A program made the position numbers and the translations under genes. From IMG/VR virus record IMGVR_UViG_3300029915_000012, positions 36,142-100,141 of that record: DNA of 64,000 bases. One strand, 5' to 3'. A model generated the notes under the pieces. That model had not been told where the DNA came from and ran no database searches. It was given only the letters and a program-made list of their open reading frames with translations. The stretch's first letter is position 1. Each line of letters starts with the position of its first letter. Shown here in pieces: positions 18,090 to 26,274 of this stretch. The DNA is from a virus.

Positions 18090-18482
18090 ATGAAATATAT
18101 AAAAATGTTTGAAGAAAATATATATGAAAATATATATGAAAATATATATGAAAATATATATGAAAATATATATGATAGTAGATGCTATTGGTTATTACCA
18201 ACTGATGATAGATTTGAAGATTCTTTAAAACAAATAAAATGTCCTGATTTTAAAATAGAACAATTTTTAGGTAATAAAAATATGAGACAATATAATTATG
18301 TATTTGTTGGATATAATCCAACTAAAACTGTAGATGACGATGTTAGTCTTTGTTGGGGCTGGAACTATAAAGTTAATTGGAATAAAAATACTGAAGATTT
18401 TTATGAAAAAAAAGGATATAAATTTATGGGAAATATAAATATACCTGATTTCGAATTTGATGTAAATAAATTTAATATATAA
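18090..18482 (+). CDS. Two-ended-tag protein, tandem paralogue 2 with ENIY repeats
   Basis: Read from the ATG at 18090 (MKYIKMFEENIYENIY) this is a 130-residue paralogue of the preceding gene, with YWLLPTDDRFEDSLKQIKCP, YVFVGYNP and YKFMGNINIPDF, ending VNKFNI. An upstream in-frame ATG (18063) would add nine residues encoded inside the previous gene and hide the tag, so I reject it. Five copies of the tetrapeptide ENIY, encoded by perfect 12-base repeats, sit immediately after the tag and are absent from the paralogue. Confidence 0.75.
   Translation: MKYIKMFEENIYENIYENIYENIYENIYDSRCYWLLPTDDRFEDSLKQIKCPDFKIEQFLGNKNMRQYNYVFVGYNPTKTVDDDVSLCWGWNYKVNWNKNTEDFYEKKGYKFMGNINIPDFEFDVNKFNI
18114..18173 (+). 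repeat. 12-base tandem repeat, 5 copies, in frame
   Basis: GAAAATATATAT repeated five times without change, encoding ENIY x5 directly downstream of the N-terminal tag of the gene at 18090. Copy-number slippage would keep the frame. Confidence 0.95.
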
Positions 18483-18497
18483 AAAAAATAATAAATA

Positions 18498-19232
18498 GTG
18501 AAAAGTAATTTAATATTAAAAAAATTTTCTGTAAACTCTGTGCCAGGTACAATGAATCAAACAGAATTAAGAACTTTTTTTGGAGGTAAAATAATATATA
18601 CCGAAGATGAAATCTATATTAACGACGACGCTATAAAATTTAGTCAAATTGTTAACAATACTATCAATGGTAATAACGGATACCAATACTATGATATAAC
18701 TACAATACCCGATGATTGGGAAATTACATTCAATGAAAATTTATCAGATTTAAAACAAAATAATCAAGTAATTTCACAATATAGTCAAACACAATCAGAT
18801 AAAAATAATAATACCAGATGGCTAATAAATATTAACGGAGCACAAATATTAAAAGATTATTTATTCTTTAAAATTAAAGAACAAAGAGTATTTAAAATAA
18901 TAAGACAAAATGATATATATTCTAATGATATTAATAACGCAATATATGAATATATAAATCAGAATATTTTTAATAGATATAAATTAGATTCTATACAATT
19001 TTATGTAAACTACTATAGCATTACAGATCAAACTATTTATAATAATATTGTTCTACAATATAATCCAATATTTAATCCAGATGTATATCAAACAGCAAAT
19101 TTGACAAATATAAGTATACAAAATTATGATCCTTATAATTTTAATTCTGTGTCAATATTATATAATCAAAGTAAACCATCTAATCAATATAATTTTAACT
19201 ATTATTTTGATATTAATTTTGCAAAAATTTAA
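18498..19232 (+). CDS. Virion structural protein
   Basis: A 244-residue protein with a GTG start at 18498, 15 bases after the preceding stop. The next in-frame ATG is at 18552 (MNQTELRTFFGGKI). The C-terminal half is rich in Tyr, Asn, Gln and Ile (FNPDVYQTANLTNISIQNYD) and ends in NYYFDINFAKI, typical of tail and baseplate proteins of this phage. It closes the structural operon that begins at 11128. I do not recognise a specific family. Confidence 0.65.
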   Translation: MKSNLILKKFSVNSVPGTMNQTELRTFFGGKIIYTEDEIYINDDAIKFSQIVNNTINGNNGYQYYDITTIPDDWEITFNENLSDLKQNNQVISQYSQTQSDKNNNTRWLININGAQILKDYLFFKIKEQRVFKIIRQNDIYSNDINNAIYEYINQNIFNRYKLDSIQFYVNYYSITDQTIYNNIVLQYNPIFNPDVYQTANLTNISIQNYDPYNFNSVSILYNQSKPSNQYNFNYYFDINFAKI

Positions 19233-19240
19233 ACTAACTT

Positions 19241-19260
19241 CTATTTATATTATATATAAA
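19241..19260 (+). promoter_or_regulatory. Candidate phage promoter for the uvsY-uvsW operon
   Basis: CTATTTATATTATATATAAA, 19 bases before the uvsY-like ATG. It matches the recurring TATATATAA box. Confidence 0.4.
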
Positions 19261-19279
19261 ATAAACTCATTCTACAACT

Positions 19280-19738
19280 ATGTCAGAAAACATTGAACTA
19301 GACTCAAGACAAAAATTTCAAAAAAAAATGATAGAATCTACAAAACAATGGATCGCTATTGTTAATAAATTAACTAATAGATTAATTAACGACGATCTAA
19401 AAAATATTGCAGATATTCAGGCAGAAGCTATAAGTCAACGACAAATTGTAGTCGAAGAAATTAAAAATTATAGCGTTAAAATACATAAACTGGTTCAAAA
19501 AACAAAAGTTCTAACAAAAGAAAGATTTGAATTCTATGCAACATCATATCAAGTTAAAACGTCTGGAACAGAAAAATTAAGACTTATCGAAGCAGATTTA
19601 TCAGAACATCAATGCTTTATAAATGAACTAGATGAACATGTAAATTTTTTAAGAGATACTTCTAAAAATCTAGAATCTATAAACTATTCAGTTAAATCTA
19701 AAATTGAACTGGCTAATATATTAGGAGGTTACAAATAA
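19280..19738 (+). CDS. uvsY: UvsY-like recombination mediator
   Basis: A 152-residue, mostly helical protein. The region LTKERFEFYATSYQVKTSG...EKLRLIEADLSEHQCFINELDEHVNFL resembles the T4 UvsY core (KARLDYYSG, then a helix with SADKDVL and LLDFCSGAL) in spacing and chemistry, and the length is near T4's 137. UvsY loads the UvsX recombinase onto single strands coated with gp32. The call is strengthened by position: uvsW lies 550 bases downstream with small genes between, as in T4. It follows a candidate promoter and its stop overlaps the next ATG. Confidence 0.75.
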   Translation: MSENIELDSRQKFQKKMIESTKQWIAIVNKLTNRLINDDLKNIADIQAEAISQRQIVVEEIKNYSVKIHKLVQKTKVLTKERFEFYATSYQVKTSGTEKLRLIEADLSEHQCFINELDEHVNFLRDTSKNLESINYSVKSKIELANILGGYK

Positions 19739-19971
19739 TGATAACTAATAATTATATTAAAAAATTTGAAATAAAATCAGATTTTATAATAGCAGAAGGA
19801 ATGAATAGCCCAAAAATTACAATAATACATTTCGATGACTCAAAATATATTTATAATTCTGACAAACTATCATTTGATTTATTAGATAATACTATTAAAA
19901 ACCATATAAATATTGTTTGTTTAAAACAAATTAGAAAAAAGAAATTATTTTTATTAAATGAAATTAGATGA
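19738..19971 (+). CDS. Small hypothetical protein between uvsY and uvsW
   Basis: A 77-residue protein beginning MITNNYIKKFEIKSDF. The start codon overlaps the uvsY-like stop (TAATG). It is basic, with an alternating beta pattern (KITIIHFDDSKYIYNS) and a Lys/Arg-rich end. NYIKKFE is faintly like the N-terminal tag, but there is no FN[IL] end. T4 also has small genes of unknown role between uvsY and uvsW. Confidence 0.6.
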   Translation: MITNNYIKKFEIKSDFIIAEGMNSPKITIIHFDDSKYIYNSDKLSFDLLDNTIKNHINIVCLKQIRKKKLFLLNEIR

Positions 19972-20140
19972 TTTGGCATATAAATTATTTATAGAAAAAT
20001 TTGGATTTATTTCAATTCAGGATTTTAAAATTAATATTTTTATGAAAAATAAAAATAGATATAAATCATATTACGATAAAGCAAATAAAATTCTAAGAAA
20101 AGAAAAATTAAAGACATTAAAATCATATGGAACTAAATAA
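19958..20140 (+). CDS. Small basic protein, tandem paralogue 1
   Basis: A 60-residue protein beginning MKLDDLAYKLFIEKFGF. It shares (F/Y)KSYYDKANKILRKEKLK with the next gene, marking a tandem duplication. It is Lys-rich and helical, possibly nucleic-acid binding. It overlaps the preceding gene by 14 bases and the next by 14. Confidence 0.6.
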   Translation: MKLDDLAYKLFIEKFGFISIQDFKINIFMKNKNRYKSYYDKANKILRKEKLKTLKSYGTK

Positions 20141-20300
20141 TTTAGCATATAAATTATTAATAAACTACTTAGGATTTACTCCAAAGTATTATTGTAAAAA
20201 AGATTTTTTTATTAAAAATAAAAATAATTTTAAATCATATTACGATAAAGCAAATAAAATTTTAAGAAAAGAAAAATTAAAGGCATTACATGAAATTTAA
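20127..20300 (+). CDS. Small basic protein, tandem paralogue 2
   Basis: A 57-residue protein beginning MELNNLAYKLLINYLGF and ending LKALHEI. The segment FKSYYDKANKILRKEKLKAL is nearly identical to the preceding gene. Its last 11 bases overlap the uvsW start, so the three small genes and uvsW look translationally coupled. Confidence 0.6.
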   Translation: MELNNLAYKLLINYLGFTPKYYCKKDFFIKNKNNFKSYYDKANKILRKEKLKALHEI

Positions 20301-21852
20301 ATTAAATAAAGACAATTCAAAGTTAATTTTAACAGAATCAACCAAAGGAGAATATAACCAACTTAAACTATATCTAACCAGAAAAGTTCATAACTACCGT
20401 TTTATGAAAAGGTTCAAGCTTGGTGTATGGGATGGAAGTATAAGTTATTTTGGAAATCCAGGTGGATCAATTGACTTTGGATTATGGCAAGAAATATATA
20501 AATGTTGTAAAGAGTATGGTTATAAATTTATAATTGAAAATCAAGAACAATTTCCACGTAATAAAGATATATTAAGAGAAAATGTACAAGATTTTGTGAC
20601 TGAATTTTATAAAGATCATAAAACTCCTGATGGTAAACCTTTTATGCCATATGAACATCAAGTAGATGCAATATTTCAATTATTAAAACATCAATATGGA
20701 TTAATTGAAATTGCTACTGCTGGAGGTAAATCATTGGTATTTGGCACATTACTATTTTATTATTTAAAAAATATAAATACAAATGCTAAATTTTTATTGA
20801 TTGTCCCAAGTATAAGTTTAGTTACTCAATTTTATAATGATCTTAATGATTATAATTACGGTTTTAATAATGATAATAAAAACCCTATTGATATTAGAAT
20901 TGATGAAGTTATGAGTGATAAACCAAGAAAATATAGAGATGGTGAAAAAATACCAAATATATACATTGGAACTTATCAATCATTAGAAAAATATCCTAAA
21001 ACATTTTTTGACCAATTTGAAGTTGTAGCATGTGATGAAGCACATACTGCAAAAGCTATTACCATTCAAACTATTTTAACAAAAACGTTTGGAGTTGCAA
21101 AATTACGATTCGGAATGAGTGGATCTTATCCTTCGGATTCTTCAATAGAAATATTAACAATTCAATCTTTAATGGGTCCTAAATTAATAAATATTAGTGC
21201 TAGAAAATTAATAGATAAAGGATTAATATCAGATCTTAAAATAAAAGTTATCATGTTACATCATGATAATCATAAATTTGCAGAAGGAGTTAATAATATA
21301 AAAAAAACTGACGGTCAACGTGCATGGATTTTAGAACGTGAATACGTACATAATTCAGCAAAAAGAAAAACATTTATTAAAAATTTAACAGATAAATTTA
21401 AATCTAATTCTCTTATATTATTTCATACTATTACTTATGGAACAGAATTATATAATTATATCAAAGATAATTGCATTGGTAAAGATGTGTTCTATATTGA
21501 CGGTACAACATCTACAGAAAAAAGAGAATATATCAAGAAAAAATTAGAAGATACTTCAGGTAATCCTAAAATACTTTTAGCATCTTTCGGAGTATTTTCT
21601 GTCGGCGTAAGTGTTAAAGCAATAACAAATATTATCTTTGCGGATTCTTATAAAGAGCCTAAAATAATAAGGCAAGCAATAGGGAGAGGTCTAAGATTAC
21701 ACAAAGAAAAAACAAAATTAATCGTATTTGATTTGGTAGACATTTTTCATCCTGACTATAAAACAATATTATGGAAACAATATGAATCTAGAAGAGATGA
21801 AGTATATAAAAAACAACAATATCCTTATGATGAATTAAAGGTCAAATTATAA
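20290..21852 (+). CDS. uvsW: UvsW-type superfamily 2 helicase
   Basis: A 520-residue protein (T4 UvsW is ~500). The N-terminal ~100 residues (VHNYRFMKRFKLGVWDGS) match the UvsW DNA-binding domain. The helicase motifs follow in order: ATAGGKS at 142-148 (motif I, Walker A), DEAH at 249-252 (motif II), GMSGS (motif III), ILFHTI, and RQAIGRGLRLH (motif VI). UvsW unwinds R-loops and branched recombination intermediates and helps the switch from origin-dependent to recombination-dependent replication. It is coupled to the small genes upstream. Its stop abuts exactly the stop of the convergent homing endonuclease. Confidence 0.93.
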   Translation: MKFKLNKDNSKLILTESTKGEYNQLKLYLTRKVHNYRFMKRFKLGVWDGSISYFGNPGGSIDFGLWQEIYKCCKEYGYKFIIENQEQFPRNKDILRENVQDFVTEFYKDHKTPDGKPFMPYEHQVDAIFQLLKHQYGLIEIATAGGKSLVFGTLLFYYLKNINTNAKFLLIVPSISLVTQFYNDLNDYNYGFNNDNKNPIDIRIDEVMSDKPRKYRDGEKIPNIYIGTYQSLEKYPKTFFDQFEVVACDEAHTAKAITIQTILTKTFGVAKLRFGMSGSYPSDSSIEILTIQSLMGPKLINISARKLIDKGLISDLKIKVIMLHHDNHKFAEGVNNIKKTDGQRAWILEREYVHNSAKRKTFIKNLTDKFKSNSLILFHTITYGTELYNYIKDNCIGKDVFYIDGTTSTEKREYIKKKLEDTSGNPKILLASFGVFSVGVSVKAITNIIFADSYKEPKIIRQAIGRGLRLHKEKTKLIVFDLVDIFHPDYKTILWKQYESRRDEVYKKQQYPYDELKVKL

Positions 21853-22821
21853 TTAATCTTTAATTCTTATAAATTTGCAATTTAAAAAATTTTCAATTTC
21901 TTTTTGCCTATCAAGATCTTTTTGTCTTAATTCACCTTTTATAAAATGATGTTTTTCGTCATACTCATATACTACATTATTTATAGCATCATATCCATCT
22001 ATCCAATAACCAAGTTCTTCAATATGATATTCTCCCTCATTCATTGCATGTTGAATATGAATATTTTCATTCTTTGATATTTCATCAAAAATATCACAAC
22101 CTTTTTTATTATATGATGGAAATACTTGATTTCCATCAAATTTATCATCACTTAATCTTTTTAATCTTTTTAATCTTTTACTTGTATTACTACATTTTTG
22201 ACAACCACACAATAATAAATGATGAGATGAAGTTTGTTTAAAATCGCCATGTATAGGACAACTAATTACTAGCTTCGTGCTTGAGTCAATATAATTAGAA
22301 TCTGAATAATTTGGATAAGTATATTTATTGTTGTGTAATATTTTTGCTTCAGAAACGAATTTTTTATATCTTTTTTCTATTCTTTTTTCTTTATTACATT
22401 TTATGCAGCCTCTTCCGTCAATTAAATCTTTCGGTAACATTTTAAATTCTCCGTGTTTTTCGCATTCTACAATAACACAAGTATGATTATTAACATATAC
22501 ACTCTTTGAAAAATCAAGATTATTTTTATATACTTCATTTAATTGTGCAATAAATGTTTCCTGACTTTTAGCGAAATACAATTTTGCAGCGCATTTATAA
22601 CTACATGAAAATATAGATTTTCTCATATAAACATCATATCTAATTTGAGTTTTTCTATGACAAACATCGCATTCTACATCAATAATAACTTTTGAATTCG
22701 GTTTTAAATGACAAACGTTAACTTCAATATATTCATTTAATTTTACTTTATATCCTAATTTTTCAAAATGATCTTTGTTGCTTGTACTAATTCTAATATT
22801 AACAGTTTTACTTATTATCAT
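21853..22821 (-). CDS. Free-standing homing endonuclease (zinc ribbons plus PD-(D/E)xK/EDxHD-like domain)
   Basis: A 322-residue protein. The N-terminal ~100 residues (MIISKTVNIRIST) belong to the same family as 1-314 and 62313-63914, with a CDVC...CSYKC cysteine set. Two zinc-ribbon repeats follow (CEKHGEF...CIKC and CPIHGDF...CQKC), typical of phage DUF723-like endonucleases. The C-terminus has GYWIDGYDAINNVVYEYDEKHHF and KDLDRQKEIENFLNCKFIRI, the VSR/EDxHD-like nuclease core with E, D and HH. It lies tail to tail with uvsW with no gap, so uvsW is the likely protected site. A short LKRLKRL repeat links the ribbons to the nuclease. Confidence 0.8.
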   Translation of the reverse strand: MIISKTVNIRISTSNKDHFEKLGYKVKLNEYIEVNVCHLKPNSKVIIDVECDVCHRKTQIRYDVYMRKSIFSCSYKCAAKLYFAKSQETFIAQLNEVYKNNLDFSKSVYVNNHTCVIVECEKHGEFKMLPKDLIDGRGCIKCNKEKRIEKRYKKFVSEAKILHNNKYTYPNYSDSNYIDSSTKLVISCPIHGDFKQTSSHHLLLCGCQKCSNTSKRLKRLKRLSDDKFDGNQVFPSYNKKGCDIFDEISKNENIHIQHAMNEGEYHIEELGYWIDGYDAINNVVYEYDEKHHFIKGELRQKDLDRQKEIENFLNCKFIRIKD

Positions 22822-22922
22822 TTATTATTTTATTTTATTATCATATATTTATATAAAAATAATTAAGTTTTGTTTATTTTAATTATAATCACTAATATTT
22901 AATATATAAATAAAAAATTAAA

Positions 22923-23234
22923 ATGGAAATAAATAAATTTAATGAATTTATTAATAATGATTTATTAGTTATAGAAAAATTAATTGATGATTTAGAAAAT
23001 CAAAAAGGTAATTGTTCAGTATTAGAAAAAATATATTCTCATCCATCATATATTAAAATTATAGAATATGGTGAAAAATCAATACCTTCATTATTAAATA
23101 GAATAGATGAGAGTATGTTTTGGTTTGAAGCATTACGTAGAATAACTGGGGACGAGCCTGACAAAGAATCAATTAAATCAATTGATATTATGAATTCTTG
23201 GAAAAAATGGGGTATAGAAAATGGATATAAATAA
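22923..23234 (+). CDS. Conserved protein of unknown function (cellular-type cassette, gene 1)
   Basis: A 103-residue protein. Residues ~40-100 (HPSYIKIIEYGEKSIPSLLN, WFEALRRITGDEP, WKKWGIENGY) match a family I recall from many bacteria, with the pattern HPSYqkIIgmG..avPlil...ALraITGenP...W..WG. Its function is unknown. The N-terminus MEINKFNEFINNDLL is faintly like a tag, but there is no FN[IL] end. It overlaps the next gene by 14 bases, so the two are a translational pair. Confidence 0.65.
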   Translation: MEINKFNEFINNDLLVIEKLIDDLENQKGNCSVLEKIYSHPSYIKIIEYGEKSIPSLLNRIDESMFWFEALRRITGDEPDKESIKSIDIMNSWKKWGIENGYK

Positions 23235-23667
23235 TATTGAAATTTGGCATCCTAAATTGATAGGTAAAAATTATAAAATTATAAATATAAATTATAATTT
23301 AATTGTTTTTAATTGTTTTGCATATAGTTTAGATATATTTGATGAATGGTGTGGCGCATCAGAAAAATCTTGGCCTTATAATATATTACCGCGTAGTTCA
23401 AAATTAAATAATTATATTAAATATTATAATTTATATGGATATAATATATGTGATAATGATGAGTATGAATTTGAATATGAAAAAGTAGCACTTTATGTTG
23501 ATAATTCTAATAATGTAAATCATGCATCTAAACAGTATGAAAATATATGGAGAAGTAAATTAGGAAAATATGTTATAATTGAGCATGAATTAGAATGGTT
23601 AACTGGATTTGATGCTGAAAATTATGGTAATATTGGTGTGATTTTAAAAAGAAAGAGAAAGGCATAA
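23221..23667 (+). CDS. Conserved protein of unknown function (DUF7689-like; cassette gene 2)
   Basis: A 148-residue protein. FNCFAYSLDIFDEWCGA, SWPYNILP, YGYNICDNDEYEFEYEKVALYVD, NHASKQYENIWRSKLGKY and a final YGNIGVILKRK follow the pattern of a bacterial family (N-C-x-A-x-A/S-L, a WP motif, a GYE-C segment, an IALY strand, HAxxQ and SKLG) that I associate with DUF7689. The conserved Cys and His hint at a papain-like or hydrolase active site, but this is unproven. It is coupled to the gene before it and followed by a promoter for the M15 peptidase. Confidence 0.6.
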   Translation: MDINNIEIWHPKLIGKNYKIININYNLIVFNCFAYSLDIFDEWCGASEKSWPYNILPRSSKLNNYIKYYNLYGYNICDNDEYEFEYEKVALYVDNSNNVNHASKQYENIWRSKLGKYVIIEHELEWLTGFDAENYGNIGVILKRKRKA

Positions 23668-23680
23668 AAACTTTTTATAT

Positions 23681-23701
23681 TTTTTTATATATAATAAAAA
23701 A
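23681..23701 (+). promoter_or_regulatory. Candidate phage promoter
   Basis: TTTTTTATATATAATAAAAA, 7 to 20 bases before the M15 peptidase ATG at 23708. It matches the recurring box. Confidence 0.4.
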
Positions 23702-23707
23702 GAAAAT

Positions 23708-24124
23708 ATGAAACTTGGAAAATATTTTAGTTTATCGGAATTAACTGTAACTTCAACAGGATTAAATAATTTACCAATGAAGCCAGAGCAAGATAATTTA
23801 GTATTATTAGTTAAGAATATACTTGATCCATTAAGGGAATTATATGGTAATCAAATTCATATAAATAGTGGATATCGTTCTCCGATAGTTAATAGAGAAA
23901 TTAAAGGGTTCATCAATAGTCAGCATGTATTTGGTCAAGCAGCAGATATTACAGGTGGTAGTCCAGAAGAAAATGAAAAACTTTTTAATTTAATAGTTAG
24001 CAATTTCAAATTTGATCAGATTATAAATGAAAAAAATTTCGAATGGGTACATGTTAGTTACTCAAATGTTAAAAATAGAAATGAAAAATTAAAATTTACT
24101 GGTAAAGGTTATATAAAAATATAA
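23708..24124 (+). CDS. Peptidase M15 family murein endopeptidase or carboxypeptidase (probable endolysin)
   Basis: A 138-residue zinc peptidase. GYRSP at 55-59, SQHVFGQAADI at 71-81 (zinc ligands H73 and D80) and FEWVHVSY at 111-118 (third ligand H115) are the hallmark motifs of M15_3 enzymes. These cleave peptide cross-links in peptidoglycan. No signal peptide is present, so a holin or tail delivery would be needed. It has its own candidate promoter and a strong terminator immediately downstream, which suits a separately timed lysis gene. Confidence 0.9.
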   Translation: MKLGKYFSLSELTVTSTGLNNLPMKPEQDNLVLLVKNILDPLRELYGNQIHINSGYRSPIVNREIKGFINSQHVFGQAADITGGSPEENEKLFNLIVSNFKFDQIINEKNFEWVHVSYSNVKNRNEKLKFTGKGYIKI

Positions 24125-24125
24125 A

Positions 24126-24153
24126 AAAAGACTGTCATAATGACAGTCTTTTT
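24126..24153. terminator. Bidirectional intrinsic terminator
   Basis: AAAAGACTGTCATAATGACAGTCTTTTT, a perfect stem between convergent genes ending at 24124 (+) and 24156 (-). Confidence 0.9.
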
Positions 24154-24155
24154 AA

Positions 24156-24866
24156 TTATATATTGAAATTATTTGACTTTAATATGTAGTCATATTCTAT
24201 TCTTATATTATCATCTAATATTTCATCAGGAATATTATTAATTAGAAATGAATTATTCTTTAAATATTGTTTTTGAAAATTATATGTCATAAAAATATTT
24301 ATAATATTTTTTGCTGAAATTTTATTTGAAACATCTATATCTTTTGATGGAGTCCACTTTTTAGTATTTAAATCTAATTTATATCCATTATAATAAAATA
24401 TCATTTTATCTAAAAATAATATATTACTTAATGATGGTAATTTATTTTTAAAATTATCATTTATAAATTTAATTGTATATTTTGCATAATCTGTATCCCA
24501 ATTTAACCAAAAATTAGTAGATAAAGAATATATAGAATTTATTATTAATAAATCTTCATATGATAAATTAGATTTAATTATTTGTTTTTTATTTGTCATT
24601 ATTTGATTAGATTTTGTGATATCACTTGTGATACTATTAACATAATCAATTATATTACCTAAAAGTTTCATTGGATTATTAATTATTGTGTTACTTTCAA
24701 GATAATCTATAATCTCACTATATGCTTCATGCCAATAAAATGAATATAATTCATTATTATGAAGTATATTTAATGTTCCACGTCTAGGGGAGAAATCAAA
24801 CCCAAAGGATTTGTTTTTACCTATATCAGATATATTGAATTCATTTAATTTTTTGATGTATTTCAT
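24156..24866 (-). CDS. Two-ended-tag protein, unknown function
   Basis: A 236-residue protein beginning MKYIKKLNEFNISDIG and ending KSNNFNI. Here the FN Phe codon is TTC rather than TTT, which supports selection on the protein. The putative cleavage would follow KLNE. The body includes SFGFDFSPRRGTLNILHN and alternating helices and strands; no catalytic motif is seen. It is the last gene of a minus-strand pair, three bases after 24870-25691, and ends at a terminator. Confidence 0.7.
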   Translation of the reverse strand: MKYIKKLNEFNISDIGKNKSFGFDFSPRRGTLNILHNNELYSFYWHEAYSEIIDYLESNTIINNPMKLLGNIIDYVNSITSDITKSNQIMTNKKQIIKSNLSYEDLLIINSIYSLSTNFWLNWDTDYAKYTIKFINDNFKNKLPSLSNILFLDKMIFYYNGYKLDLNTKKWTPSKDIDVSNKISAKNIINIFMTYNFQKQYLKNNSFLINNIPDEILDDNIRIEYDYILKSNNFNI

Positions 24867-24869
24867 AAT

Positions 24870-25691
24870 TTACATATTAAAATTTGCTGCATCTTTTTCT
24901 AAATTAAAAACATTAGATATTTTACAATAATATATAACTGTAAATTTAATACCTACTATTTCTTTATGATCTTTAACTTTTGCTGTCATATATATAGTAT
25001 CACCTTTTTCTACTATTCTACCAATATTATAAGTCATATATCTATTACCTTCTTCATCTATTAATTTACAAGTATATTGAGTGCCAAATTCAGTGTTTTG
25101 GATTTTAAAATTATAAACATCAGCTTTTATTGTAATTTTACTTCCAATCTCACCAACATATTTACTTATACTTTCTTCTTGATTTTTTTTGGTTAATGTT
25201 TCAAAGAATAGATTTTTATATTTTTCAATTTCATTCGCCATATCTTCATTTCCTTGAAATCCTTTAGATAACCAAACAACATATTGAGGATCATCTACGA
25301 ATACTTCACCTATTGTTTCTCCACGATGTTTTCCAAATTTTAATATTTTATTTTTTTCTGCTTGAAATAATCCAGCATATGTACCAAATCTATCTATAAT
25401 AACTGGAATTTGACCAGAAGCTTTAGCAGCTTTTTTAACTGCTGTCGTAAAGTCAGTACTTAAATTACAAATATAATAGCATGATGCACTTCTTGGATTC
25501 CATCTCCAAAAAGTATAATAAACGGAGTATTTTCCAGATACATCTATATAAAAGCAGCCTACATCTCTAATTGTCAATTTTTTATCTTTTCCTTCTTCTA
25601 ATATTTTTTCAGCTTCTAAAACATCTTCATCACTTGGTTGTATGAGTTGATTCATTTTAGCTTCTTTGATATATTGCAAGTATGTTTTCAT
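24870..25691 (-). CDS. Two-ended-tag protein with ExoX C-terminal-like domain
   Basis: A 273-residue protein beginning MKTYLQYIKEAKMNQ. This is strikingly like the T4 internal-protein targeting peptide as I recall it (MKTYQEFIAEA), with cleavage after Glu-10. It ends AANFNM. Residues ~113-160 (ILKFGKHRGETIGEVFVDDPQYVVWLSKGF) match the small C-terminal domain of ExoX-type exonucleases and DUF3820. A later beta-rich part (~175-260) could be an OB-like fold. No exonuclease catalytic DEDD motif is present. I infer a packaged DNA- or nucleotide-binding protein. Confidence 0.75.
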   Translation of the reverse strand: MKTYLQYIKEAKMNQLIQPSDEDVLEAEKILEEGKDKKLTIRDVGCFYIDVSGKYSVYYTFWRWNPRSASCYYICNLSTDFTTAVKKAAKASGQIPVIIDRFGTYAGLFQAEKNKILKFGKHRGETIGEVFVDDPQYVVWLSKGFQGNEDMANEIEKYKNLFFETLTKKNQEESISKYVGEIGSKITIKADVYNFKIQNTEFGTQYTCKLIDEEGNRYMTYNIGRIVEKGDTIYMTAKVKDHKEIVGIKFTVIYYCKISNVFNLEKDAANFNM

Positions 25692-25705
25692 ATTATGAAT
25701 GATTT

Positions 25706-25735
25706 ATTTTTTAATTATATATTAAAAAAAATAAA
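25706..25735 (-). promoter_or_regulatory. Candidate phage promoter (minus strand)
   Basis: Read on the minus strand, TTTTTTTTAATATATAATT lies upstream of the ATG at 25691 and matches the recurring box. Confidence 0.3.
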
Positions 25736-25788
25736 CAAAAAATAATAATTATCATATAACTTAATAATAAAAAAAATATAAATATAAT

Positions 25789-26274
25789 ATGATAATAACA
25801 TTAACGATTGATGATATTTTTAGACGTTGCTTATGGAGTGACTACAAAAGATTTGTACTTAAAGATAAAAATGAGCAAGAGATTCAAGAAATTGTAAAAG
25901 AAAATAAGCCAATCGTCATTTCAGAAAATGATGCATATGCAATAGGATTACTAAAAACAATAGAGACAGATAATTTAGTACATAGGTTTATTGTTCATAT
26001 GAAAGAGATGATAAGTATAAAATCAAATATTTTTGATAAAAATGTTTATTTATCTGTTAGAATAGTAGAAAATGAATTAGAAAGTTATAAGAAAAGATTT
26101 CCTGATTATTGGGATTCAGATCCAGTGTTTACTGATGCTATAGTAGATTTGAATAATTTCATTAATAATGCGTTACAGCAAATTAAAAAATTTGAAGTTT
26201 ACGAATTTAAAATTAAAGATAAAAAAATTAGATATTATTTATCTAAAGATATTAAAAAAATGATTGAAAATTAA
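25789..26274 (+). CDS. Hypothetical protein
   Basis: A 161-residue protein beginning MIITLTIDDIFRRCLWSDYK, with helical segments (YAIGLLKTIETDNLVHRFIVHMKEMI) and an Ile/Lys-rich C-terminus. It has no tag at either end. Its predicted helical DNA-mimic or core-protein-like composition is not diagnostic and I do not recognise it. It is a lone plus-strand gene between divergent and convergent minus-strand operons. Confidence 0.6.
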   Translation: MIITLTIDDIFRRCLWSDYKRFVLKDKNEQEIQEIVKENKPIVISENDAYAIGLLKTIETDNLVHRFIVHMKEMISIKSNIFDKNVYLSVRIVENELESYKKRFPDYWDSDPVFTDAIVDLNNFINNALQQIKKFEVYEFKIKDKKIRYYLSKDIKKMIEN

